A stretch of DNA of 64,000 nucleotides from Ananas comosus (lineage: Eukaryota > Streptophyta > Magnoliopsida > Poales > Bromeliaceae), in the NCBI RefSeq assembly GCF_001540865.1, contig NC_033628.1, forward strand, positions 11,381,249 to 11,445,248, written 5' to 3'. A program made the translations under genes and the position numbers. Below, one piece after another: positions 10,950 through 21,639 of this stretch (its first letter is position 1; every line of letters starts with the position of its first letter). Under the pieces are notes generated by a model. The model ran no database searches. It worked only from the letters and a program-made list of their open reading frames with translations, and was not told the origin of the DNA.

Positions 10950-13286
10950 CAATTTAAATTTTTTTTTTAATTGATATATTTTTAAAAATTTTGAACTCCT
11001 AAAAATTTTGCTGAGTTTTTAATATGTCTATTAGTTATAAGTAGCTAATTGGTTTTAGGTTTTTTTGGCTGAAATATAATTAAAACTATTGAATTTAATA
11101 AGATTTAATATATTTTTTTATTAATTCGACTAAAATTATTTAAAATTTTAAAATAAAAGTAAAGAAAAATGTCAGTAAAATAAAATAAAATTGAGGAAGG
11201 CATCTCTTTGTGGAAAAAAAGTCTGGGATGTGACGATACTGCTATATATATCATCGTGTCCCAACCAATCAAATTGTATCTCGAAGATTTCACACATTTC
11301 ATCATAATTTTTTGTAAAAAATTTATGATATTTTTAGAAAAAATGAGACCGTTTATTATCTACTTGTGGAATACGTGGTCAACAGATTTATGATGTTCAA
11401 CATACTAGAAAGCGGACACATTCTAGAATTTGTGGGGGTGGTAAAGAGTGTCTGAAAACTTCTGTAAGAGAACCGCTCCTTAGGAAAATCAGCAAAAGAT
11501 TTGACAAGGATCACATTCCGTTAGTGAATAATTTGGAGGGAAAAAAAAATAACATGATCTTCAGGAATCAATTTTCAGACCCCCTAATGTCCTTTAGAAG
11601 AATTCATGAAGTGGAAAGAAAGAACACTGAATTCTGTTTTTTTTTTCTTAAAAAATTATTATAATTTTCTCTCAATAAAATAGAGGGGAAAAAAAAAGAA
11701 AAAAAAAAAAGAAAAGAAAGAAAGAATAGAACATCAGATGGTGCGTGCGAGGACAGTAAGCATGTGCTTCGCTTCTTTAGATCGGAGCTTCTCTATTAAG
11801 ATTGTAGGGTAGGAGAGGAAAGGAATAGATGTTATTTTTGACTTGATTATTTTAATAATTTTAATGCTGATATATTTATCTTAAAATGTTTTTTTTTTAA
11901 CTTTGAAAAAAAAATAAGGATATATTTCATTTGTAATATTAAAAAAAAAAAAAGAAGAAGAAAAGAGAGTATCAGAAGAGATCAATAACTTACAAAAGAG
12001 AGCTCTATAAATCAAGTATTCAAACACGAGAAAAGGTTACTCGTACTCTTAATAGTCCAAAGTGACACAACGAATATGGCGCATGCAACAAGCGTTAAAA
12101 GTTGGCATTTAGTTCATTTGACAAATCTCGGCCAAGCCAATAATAAAAATGCCAGATATTTTGCCAATATGAAGCAGCTCCAACAAACAAATCTCAACAT
12201 TCAGTGGCCTTATTTTCATTTTGAGAAGTTTTGATAATTTTCGCAGGCAATTTGGAACTGCCCATTTTTCAGAAATTGTAGTTATTTGTTTAAAAAGAGC
12301 AACGCTGTATGTACACCGACTTTTCAATGTATATTGAAACAGCAATTTGTTTTCCAACCATTGTCACATTCAAGCCAAACAAATCATATCCTCCCAATTA
12401 TTTGTTTTTCGTCCAAGAGAAAGTTTAAATCTTTCTCGGCAAAACCTTCTCTGCATTGACTGAGCAAAACGAGAAAACTAAAAATGATGCCACTGTTTGT
12501 GTTCTATATTCATTGCATTAAGCCATTACACACAATCATGAAGCAAACCTTTGAGGAATCAGCATAAACCAATAGTGCAGAGATCTAAATGTTTTTTAGC
12601 TAGCAAACAGCTGATCCACTTACTCTATTTGTGTGCTTTATGTAGCTGTATCACTTTCAGCAACTAATCTCCTAACAGCATTATTTCTGACAAATATGCG
12701 GTATATAATTCTGATACACTTTACTATCTATATCTTAGAATTTCAGTTTGGCATTTAAAACAAGAGTTTTCATCATTTTTCTTTTCCATTTTTCTGCTAA
12801 GAGAATATTGAGATGGTTCAGGTTTCCAACAGCTGCTGCTTGGTTTCTTGTAACAGGCATATTCCTATCCAGTAGTATAAGATTGTGAAATGTCCCATTA
12901 ATTGGTTATAGAGTGAGCTTAACCCCAGCAGCAATGAGAAGAGACTCTGCAACTGTTGTGTGCATGCAGAATTTTCTAAATAAGTTGTTTTCCAAGTCGA
13001 GAACAGCCTCGAAATGCACCATCATACCACTGCCACATACAAGGTGACAAACTTGGCACTTATAGATTACTTTGGAGAATGGATGGAAATTCTAACACCA
13101 GTAAGTTAAATTTCAGGAAACAAGTTGCAGCAAAGAAATTGCGAATGACACAGATCCTTCTCATCAGTTGGCACACACAAACTCCATACTTCGTCCCGAC
13201 ACAGATTAAAGAAGAACTTAAATGACATAAAACATCTAGCACAAACAAATCACAAGACGGTGCAACAACGCCAGCACAACAAACTC
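10950..13286. other. Intergenic region between GSTF-1 and GSTF-2
   Basis: AT-rich up to about 12000, then lower-copy-looking sequence to 13286 that probably includes the GSTF-2 3' UTR. No second gene or clear TIR pair is recognised. A minus-strand open frame at 12109-12357 has no recognisable motif and is not called. Confidence 0.45.
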
Positions 13287-14829
13287 CTACTTGGTTGGCT
13301 TCTTAAGTGGAACAGGAATCTCACTTTGCATTTCGACCACCTGCTTCCACGAGGGCCGAGCCGAGATTGCTCTCCACCACCTCTCCACATTTTTTCTCGA
13401 AGTGAAGAGCTTCTTTCCTTTCTCCGACGTGGTGTAAAGGTAATGCGAGTTAGGAAGGTGGGAAAGATCAGCAAGTGTAAATTCACGGCCTGCCAGGTAT
13501 TCATTCTCGCCAAGCCGATCATCATATACATCAAGGAGTGAGGAGAGCTTCTTCTCCTTTTGAGCTATCTCATCTTGGTCGGGCAACATTCCCAACGGTT
13601 CAGCAAAAGCTAGATGAAAGACAAGCGAAGAACTAAGAGGCTCAAAGTTTATGGCTTCTGCTTGTAGCCACTGCTCAATCGATGACTTCTCCAGAATGCC
13701 TTTTCCATAGAGAGCCTTGTTTCCCTGATCTGCATATTTTACGCAGATATGCCGACATATCTCCTTTGAATCTATCACAAAAGAAGAAAAAAAAATTGCC
13801 TTCATAAATTGGAATGATACTTCCAAATAAACAACGGTCTTTCACATATATTCTCGAACAACCATTCGTTCACCTATGTATGCTGCTGTCAAATCAAACT
13901 TTTTAATGTATACTCTCAAGTGTGGCTTCTCAGTTCTCACACACAACCACCCACCCACACAACCACACACTTAACGTAAGTCGGGAAACCAGCCAAAGTA
14001 TGCAGAGAAGTTGGTTTTAAATCAGAGAAATTTTCTTAGAAAGGGGAATTTTGTATGTACAAGGGTGTTTATGTAAAAAATACAATTTTGAATGGCATTA
14101 AATCAATAATTTAAGTGCCGTGACACGAAGTCATGCCAAAAATTTGCCGGCACAGTGCATGCCGGGCAGGGCTGATGCGTGCCGGTGACAAAAAATACAT
14201 GTGTGCCGACACATAATTGCATGAAATATTTATATTTTTAGCAACAAAATATTCTAACTGTTTATTATGTATCTTTATCAAATCTTTTAAATTTTATTAA
14301 GAAAATTACTTACTAATTTAAAGAATAGAAGGTTTTGAACAGTACCATTGGCACGAAAACTGTATCGTGCCGATATCTTGTTGTGGTGTATACAGTACAT
14401 GCCGATAGGTACTTAAATTCTTGTATTAAATTATGATTATACAGAGATTTATTATATAAAATCATACGGTTAAATATTAAATACATCAATAAACAGTAAA
14501 GGGTTACTGTTATTATTCCTTACCCACAAGGGTGAGCAGCCCATCCTTGAACGTTACCTGACCACTAGGATCCTGCAAGATTTGTAAGAAACACATGATT
14601 TCCCACTAATGAAGGGGTAAAATAATAATTGAGCTAGTCAAACGAAATAAGAGAAATACCACTACTAGTAATAACTTGCCTGCAATTTGAGGAACTCAGG
14701 GACCTTATGATTTCCATCGAATGTGTCAATGCGAACAAGTTGGAACTCCACGTTCTTTTCGAAGAGGCACGTAAGCACCCTTGCGACATCTGTGGATGCC
14801 GGTTGCCCAAACACCGTCAAGCCCACCAT
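13287..14829 (-). CDS. GSTF: Phi-class glutathione S-transferase, tandem copy 2 (divergent active-site loop)
   Basis: Exons are 14829-14680, 14572-14524 and 13771-13287, giving 227 aa. Ser12 (GQPASTDVARV) aligns with the catalytic Ser of phi GSTs. Exon 3 carries DSKEICRHI, the helical core and FTLADLSHLPN; the C-terminus ends in a basic PLKKPTK tail. Two departures: exon 2 encodes DPSGQVTFKDG, so an Asp precedes the Pro and the cis-Pro of the usual PFGQVP loop is absent, and the ESR glutathione-binding motif is DSK. Intron 1 (107 nt) uses a GC donor (CAG|GCAAGT), the only non-GT donor among the genes here; no nearby GT keeps frame. Coding GC is lower than in copies 1 and 3. It is probably transcribed and folded, but its glutathione chemistry may differ. 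Confidence 0.9.
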
Positions 14830-15420
14830 TCTTACTTCCCTTGAGTTCTCTTACAGTTAGCTCGATGAAGGTAGCATTCACACTCCCAAGGGGAATTTAA
14901 GTTCAGGTAAGGCTGGAATTCTGCGCTTTATTTGTTGGAAGAAAGGAAAAGCGAAAAGCAAAAGCGAAAAGTGAAAAGGGAAAGACTGTAACACTTCTTT
15001 TAGCAAAGTATGTTGATAGCCACAGCCTTACCATGTCTCACAAGTGGATTTAACCAGAGGCTTACGCACAATACTTCTCTATAATGCAACTTACGATGAT
15101 TATCAAGCCTAGGTTATCTGCACAGACATTACATGTGCTTAAAAAGGAACGAGATACAGTGTAATAATCGAGATACTGCTTTCGCTTTGTTCTTTACTCC
15201 TGTAAAAACCACAAGCAATCTCTTTACTCGATAGCAAGATATTATTGAGTACATATCAGATCACAAAGTTTGAAACGAAGATGAATCACAGGAACCACAT
15301 AGCATTCTTTTTAAAGCTCACCAACAACAACAATGAAAAGTTTTCAGGTTCCGAGACTTGTTCCTTGAAGCTGCATAAGAAACAACAAGCAAATAGGAAA
15401 ACACCCACAGAAACCGAATA
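14830..15420. other. Spacer between GSTF-2 start and GSTF-3 stop
   Basis: It contains the presumed GSTF-2 promoter and the GSTF-3 3' UTR. There is a purine-rich AAAAGCGAAAAG cluster at about 14945-14985. No clear TATA box is seen, and no other gene. Confidence 0.5.
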
Positions 15421-16072
15421 TCAAGCAGGCAGCGCGCGCTGCATCTCGACGACCTTCTTCCAAGAAGGCCTCGCCGATACCTCCTCCCACCACCTCCCGA
15501 CGTTCTTCCTCGACGTTAAGAGCTGCCCCTTCTCCGTCTTGTTAACTAGGATGTGGGAATTGGGGAGGTGGGAGAGGTCGGCGAGGGAGAATTCGTCTCC
15601 GGCCAAATACCGGCTCTCGCCGAGCCGCTTATCGTACACATCGAGAACCTTCGCGAGCTTTGCTTCGTTCTGCTCGACGGCAGCCGGGTCCTGCTTAAGC
15701 CCCATGAGCGGCGCGAACGCCAGCTGGAAGACCAGAGCCGAGCTCGGGGGGTTGAAGCTCTGCCCCTCGGCTTCCAGCCATTGCTCAATTGCAGCTCGCG
15801 CGACGAAGCCGCCTTCTTTATTGCCCATTAGGGTTTTGTTGCCCCTCTCGGCGTATTTGTCGCAGATGTAGCGGCAAATTGCCCTTGATTCTGGAGATCC
15901 CCAGGGAGTAAACAAATGATGATTGAAAAGGTGAGAGAAATGGGAGAAGTGTGAGAAATTGGTGTTGTACCGAAGATGGTGGTGAGCTCGTCTTGGAAAG
16001 CGGGAACTTGGCCGAAGGGCTTTAGAGAGGGGGGGATTGGAAGAGGGTTAGTAAAATAGCGTCGACATTAAA

Positions 16073-16127
<55 letters not shown>

Positions 16128-16289
16128 GAAGGGATATACCTGGAGTTTGAGGTAGTCGGGGGATTTGTGCTCGCCCTTGGCCATGTCGACGCGGGCGAGC
16201 TTGAAGTCGACCTCCTTCTCGAAGAGGCAGGCGAGCACGCGGCAGACAGCCGTGGACATGGGAGGACCGTACACGGTGACGCTCGCCAT
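15421..16289 (-). CDS. GSTF: Phi-class glutathione S-transferase, tandem copy 3 (canonical)
   Basis: Exons are 16289-16140, 16019-15971 and 15890-15421, giving 222 aa. This is the textbook member of the trio: Ser12 in VYGPPMSTAVCRVLACL, the cis-proline loop PFGQVPAFQDE, the ESRAICRYI glutathione-binding segment, FSLADLSHLPN in the helical domain, and a compact gene (introns 120 and 80 nt). It closely resembles GSTF9/F10-type enzymes, which are cytosolic with GSH-transferase and peroxidase activity. The sense-strand intron 1 contains a 48-nt T run (A run at 16076-16123) upstream of the acceptor. A TATA box lies 75 nt upstream of the ATG. It is probably closest to the ancestor of the array, since copies 1 and 2 have altered loops. 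Confidence 0.95.
16076..16123. repeat. 48-nt A homopolymer in GSTF-3 intron 1
   Basis: An uninterrupted A run on the plus strand is a T run on the sense strand of GSTF-3, so it extends the polypyrimidine tract of intron 1. The true length is likely polymorphic or affected by sequencing error. Confidence 0.9.
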
Positions 16290-16363
16290 TAGGAAACAGG
16301 AGGAGCAGAAATGAAGACGCAGAATCAGAGTACGCTTTTATCCACGGCAGAAAAGAGGACGCG

Positions 16364-16371
16364 TATATATA
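16364..16371 (-). promoter_or_regulatory. TATA box of GSTF-3
   Basis: TATATATA on the minus strand is 75-82 nt upstream of the start codon at 16289. Spacing suits a short 5' UTR. Confidence 0.55.
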
Positions 16372-16379
16372 GTTCGTAC

Positions 16380-16901
16380 AGAAATGTTATCTTTACGCCC
16401 AGAAAATACAGGGTATAAATTTTACACCAAAATTTAAATATTCCTGATATTATCCTTTCTAATAAAATGTTCCGGAGAGTCCTCCACTAATAATAGTCAA
16501 AAATAGAGGATTCAATGCAGATCTTCTGCTGTCAAAAGCCACGAGATCATCGAGATCATTGAGGCTCTGCGACGTAACAAAAGGTTCAGTTCAGTCCAAG
16601 TTTACAGAGTATAAGTCTGTGCAAGTTTATTAACAGCTAACAAAAATTTGAGTCTTAATTGAAAACAAAGGGGAAAACAAATGATCCATTTCAGAGCGCC
16701 TTCACTTCTTGGTATGCAGCACCAAGACAAGTGTATATTGGGCCATTTGCAGAAAATAGCCAGATATTTATTATCACGAGTATAAATATGATAAGTAATC
16801 AATACAAAATCAACAGAGCATCTTCCTATGGCAGATATATATGAAAATCTTTAAACTTCCATCATACAATTTATACATAAGATATATGTAGACTGCTTCC
16901 T

Positions 16902-16942
<41 letters not shown>

Positions 16943-17285
16943 CTATTTGATGCATCGAAAAAGGATAAATACAAGCCTGTTTCTGTTGACCGGTGCTCTA
17001 TACAGTCTGGCTTATCCTTGATGCTTCCTAGTTTACACTCAAAAGAGTACAGAGTACAAATGTCTCGCTCCGCATGAAGTTATATTGCCGCTGCTTCAAA
17101 TTGATTGCTATTCTGGATCATTCTCGTCACAAAGCTAGTGAGCATTCACAATCAGAACCCATTCTCACGGGTTTGCTTCCAGTCAAGACTTCAGTAGTTC
17201 ATCGGTTAGGCAACTTTAAAACTCGATCCACGGGAATTATCAAATACTATATATAAATGGAAGCACGAGGTGCGAGATCACTGTA
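16380..17285. other. Spacer between GSTF-3 promoter and MSL10 3' end
   Basis: A (TA)n microsatellite lies at about 16904-16938. Sequence next to 17285 is presumably the MSL10 3' UTR. No other gene recognised. Confidence 0.5.
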
Positions 17286-20200
17286 TTAGTTAAAAGTCAA
17301 CCAGGTGGAAGGTAATCGTGCGGAGTTGACGGGAGGCATCTGCCGGACATTCAAATCAACAGGCAACATTCGATATTCGATTTCTAGCTCTCTTAACACT
17401 CTGATCATTTCCTGGACCACGAGCTCTCTCCTCTGGAACCTCATCCCCATATCGTGATGATTGATACGGTGCTGCATCCAGATTGATATTTTCAAACGGT
17501 TCATGTCGTCCACATCTCTCAGAACGATCATAGGGTTTGGATGCCAGTGTTCTTTCTTACTCTCCATAAACCTGCAAAAGTTCACAGCAGATATGATCCT
17601 TATCAACTCAATTGGTTATATTTGTATCAACAGGTACGTAGGAAAGAAGTCTACTTTTTGGACTTTGTTAGAGGCTCTATCGGAAAATATACAAGAGATA
17701 GGAGAGATATTGACCCAACAAAAGAAACTACTGCATAAGAGTGAAGCTTACTTTAATATTCTTTCTTTCATGACAGCAAGCTTTTCCACTGGTGTAGCAA
17801 CATGAACACAGAAGTCGATTGCGTCTCCCATATCTGGGCTGCGATAGTAATTGCTGATTGGTTTGGTAGCAAGAATACTGTTTGGGAAGTAAATCTTGAG
17901 GTTGTCATATCTCAGAAAGACTGTGGTCATGATATTCATTTCCTCGACAACTAACTGAAAGTCATAAAAGCAAATTTCAGCTAACACAGGAAAAACAAAC
18001 TTGTAAAAAGGGGGAAAAAAAAAAGAAAGAAAAGTCAAATTTGTAACCTTCACTTTTTAACACTTACCTGAACTCCTTCCACCTCACAACGATCACCAAC
18101 ATCAAATGGATGCATCACAAATAAGAAAATTATAGCCTCAAAGATAGTCTTTAACGTATTCCCGAACATAAAAACTGCCAGAAGAAGCTGAGAGCTAAGA
18201 AAAACAAAGAAATGGGTTGTTGCAAGGCCCAGAATGAGAAGTGATAGAGCAAAAACAATAAAGCCCACAACGACATTGGCCATATTGTTGAGCTTGTTTA
18301 CAGCCGTTTTTGTATCATTAAGTGTCAAAGCAAGAGCTCTGCGTTCTCTGAATGCATTGACCTACAGTGGAACAAGCAAAACGATTTAGACAGTTGTTTC
18401 CATTATGCACCTAAACAAACATCCTTAGAAAGATAATAGAAGTGTATTATCATTACCACCCAGTTTTTGAGGCACTTTCTGCTAATCCTGTCCTTCTCTT
18501 TTGCTCCTTCAAAGAGATTCATAGTCCTTTCAGCTTCCTCTTGCCTCATGAAACGCAGCAAATCTGACAAGTAGATGTACCTATCATGTAGCAGCATAAC
18601 CAAGTTAATCGCTGATTGCTGCATGTAAGGAAAGCGAAACGACCAAAAGGACGTTATTTAATAACATCTCATTGCCTATTCTCTGACATAAATTGGTAAT
18701 GCACGAGGAAATGATGGAATTAGAAATATAACATTTTTTTTTTAAAGAAAAAATTCTGAACATTCCCATTTGTCATCATGACACTCAATGGAACCTGCAG
18801 TTTCGCAAAATCTTCTAAGAATAAAATGCTGAAATTTCACTCGGTTCTGCTCCCTAATAAGACACGGAAGCAACAGCCTTACTGATATACACTCTGTCCA
18901 ATTCAGCAGCAGAACTGATTGTGCAAGTATGAAAATGGACTTCTAGCATTTAATTAATTAACTATGAAAGGACAGTACCCACCATTTCAGAGAATTTTTT
19001 TTCTTTTATCAACACAATGTGGGTAAGAACCATCAATTCCTTTGTCTTTAACCACATCTTCAGACTTCAACAGACAGAAGGCAATAAGATAGGCTTGACT
19101 AGACCAGGTGCCCAAAGATAAATACATGCATGGATTACATTATTAGTGTATCAATCATGACGAGAGCAATACAAGGTTTGTCCATTGGAGCATTTGTAAA
19201 ATTGGGTTGCTTTCAGATAGTGACAATTTAAAAGCATACAAGTAGCACTCACAGTGGACGATGTGTACCACCACCTAGACGTATTTGTGCCAACTAGGTT
19301 GTTATAAAGAAGGTAAAATTAACTTTGTAAAAACCGAAAATCAAACCTGTCAAAGGCAATAAATAACTGTTACTGTTGAACAAATCTGCTCTTTCGCTCA
19401 ATTCTGAGCCATCTAAAACAATTATTGTCCCCCGCGAATGTTATATCAGCTAACATGCATATTGAAATTTCTTTTGTTCTCTTGTGAAGCGGTTAAAAAT
19501 GTAAATAACGCGACTAACTATCACAAAAGAGGATTTTTCCATGGACAATTTAAAAGTGCTTAATCTACCAAACGTGTGTTAGCCAATCAGTTATCAGAAC
19601 AAATTGAGATAAAATGAGATGCTCGATCTTACTTGCTACCAGGCCGGGCCACATTCTTGAAGATCTTCCTGGCCGCCACCTTCGCCTCGTACTCGCTCCT
19701 TATCTTCATAGTCGAATCATCCTCCCCGCCGGTCGCCTGCGGTATCTTCTCGTGAAGCGTCGTCAGCGTGCCGTATCTCACCATCTTCATCAGCCTCTTC
19801 ATGTTCCACGCAGATATGTTCTTCTGGTTGAGCTTGTGCAGCTGATCGATCCTGATCACGTCTTCCTGCTGCTGCTCCTGCTGTTGCTGCTGCTGCTTCG
19901 ACCCGCCGCTCCACGAGAGCTTGATGCCCCCGATCTGCCCGCTCTTCGGCACAGCGCCGCCCTGCCCGCCGACCCCGGCCGCCTGCCCGCTCTTGTTGGG
20001 AAGCGTGGCCGCCTTGAGGTCGTTCGGCAGGGTTGCCCCCGCGTTCTGGAGCTTCTGCAGATCGGCCATCATGCGGTCCTCCTCGTACTGCTCCTGCTGC
20101 GCCTCGATCAGCGGCGGCCCCGAGAGCGTCTCGACGACGTACTGATTGAAGAGAGCGTCCTGAATCCGGTCGAAGTAGGTGCTCACGTGGAACGACGACG

Positions 20201-21590
20201 CGAGCACCTTGAGGAGCAGCGTCTTGACGAGGCGGAGGAGCGTGGCGATGAGGAGGCAGACGAGCACTTTGGTCACGTAGGGGAGGGTCGTGCTGTGCGT
20301 CTCGCGCTCGACCTTCTTGTCGAACATGAAGTGCCAGGAGAGGAGGACGAGCCCGAGCCAGAGGCAGTTCTGCACGGCCTTGCGCACGCCGTAGACGAAG
20401 TAGAGCACGCGCTTGCGGAGGAGGAAGTTGCGCTCGAAGAAGAAGACGACGACGCGGATGAACCACCCGGAGACGAGGCGGCCGCAGATGAGGACGAAGC
20501 CGAGGAGCTCCCATTTCCACAGGTGGAGGTGCCACAGCGTCTCGTCCTGGAGAACGGGGATCGCGAGGTTGCACACGAGAGCCGCGACGATGAGGAGGAG
20601 GCTCAGCCACTGGAGGATGGTGAGCGCGCCGATCTTGCCGCGCTTGAACTCGTCGGGGATGTCGTCGTCCAAGAACGGGTCGTCCTCGTCTTCCTCGTTG
20701 CCGAGCATCCCCGACCGCATCATCCCCGATTTATTCGGCGTTCGCTCCGACCTCCTCTCGTTGTCGTTGCTCTTGATGTTGGTGCTGTTGGTGCTGTTCG
20801 CCGGCGTCGCAGAGCGCGGCGAGGGGTCGAGCAACCTCGACCGCGTCTTGACGCGCGCGAGCGAGGGGCTGCGCCGGAACTCGCGGTTCGAGCTCTGAGC
20901 CGCGGCCTCGGAGGCGGCGGCGGCCTCGGCGGCGGCGGCGGCGGCGGCGGCATTATGATCGCTGCGGTGCTCGCCGACGACCTCATCGTTGTCGGAGGAG
21001 GAGCCGGAAGTGGAGGTAGAGGACGACGAGGGTTTACAAGCGGAGGAGTTCTCCAGCGAGACGTACTCTCGCGAAGACGAGGAGTTGTGCTGCTTCCTGA
21101 GCTCGTCCGTCTCGATGTCCATATCCAGCGACACCTCCGCCCCGGACGCCCGCTGCTTCCGCAGGAACGAGCTGATGAGCCGCGACGGCGGGTCCTCGCC
21201 GCTCTCCGCCACCGGGTTCAGGTTCGGGCCCTGCTTCTGGTTATGACGATTCCTGAAGCTGAAGCCATTGCTTCCTCCACCCCCACCCCCGCCACCATTA
21301 CCTCCTCCTCCTGCTGCTGCTGCTGCTGCTTCTCTCCAAAAATCGTAGCTCCCCTCTCTCCACAAGTTCGCGTTGGGGGCGGGCTCGCTCTTCGGCGTGG
21401 AGGAAGGGGTGGGCGGGTCGAACGGGCTGCGGCTGTTCCCGTCGATCTTCACCACGACCTCGTCGCGGTGGTGGTCGTCGACGAGCATCGGGCGATCCTC
21501 TTGCGCGTGCTCGAACGACGGGGCCCTCGACGAGGACGAAAACCTGCTCGACCCGCCGTACGAATGCTTCGGTTTCCGCAGCGAATCCAT
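17286..21590 (-). CDS. MSL10: MscS-like mechanosensitive ion channel, MSL10 type, 5 exons
   Basis: Exons are 21590-19633, 18580-18457, 18361-18068, 17954-17752 and 17571-17286; all junctions are GT-AG and keep frame, giving 954 aa. MSL10-type channels sit in the plasma membrane and open under tension, passing mainly anions. The N-terminal 320 residues are soluble and acidic/Ser-rich, with poly-Gly (about 94-106), a broken poly-Ala tract (about 214-231) and, later in exon 1, a poly-Gln tract. Four membrane segments lie at about 321-347, 361-383, 396-421 and 437-462. Exon 2 begins in the conserved YIYLSDLLRFMRQEEA linker. Exon 3 has TM5 (about 722-741), TM6 (about 745-778) and the MscS pore/beta entry MHPFDVGDRCEVEGV. 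Exons 4-5 are the MscS C-terminal domain. The start is the ATG at 21590; four more open codons upstream begin only at a GTG. Longer than Arabidopsis MSL10 (about 730 aa), mostly in the N-terminus. Confidence 0.93.
18581..19632 (-). other. MSL10 intron 1 (1052 nt)
   Basis: Donor AGCAA|GTAAGATC and acceptor CATGATAG|GTACATC. No embedded gene or obvious transposon is seen. Confidence 0.85.
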
Positions 21591-21639
21591 GGCCGGATCC
21601 ACAATACGGGGTGACGATACTGCACTGCGGTACTAGCCT

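Noticed and set aside
12109..12357. 82-codon minus frame
   Set aside because: No recognisable domain, splice context or promoter.
21591..21602. Starting MSL10 four codons earlier at 21602
   Set aside because: That codon is GTG, not ATG. The first ATG in frame is at 21590.
19614..21614. 666-codon plus-strand open frame
   Set aside because: It is antisense to MSL10 exon 1, whose minus-strand product has clear homology and correct splice sites. The plus product is low-complexity with no domain.
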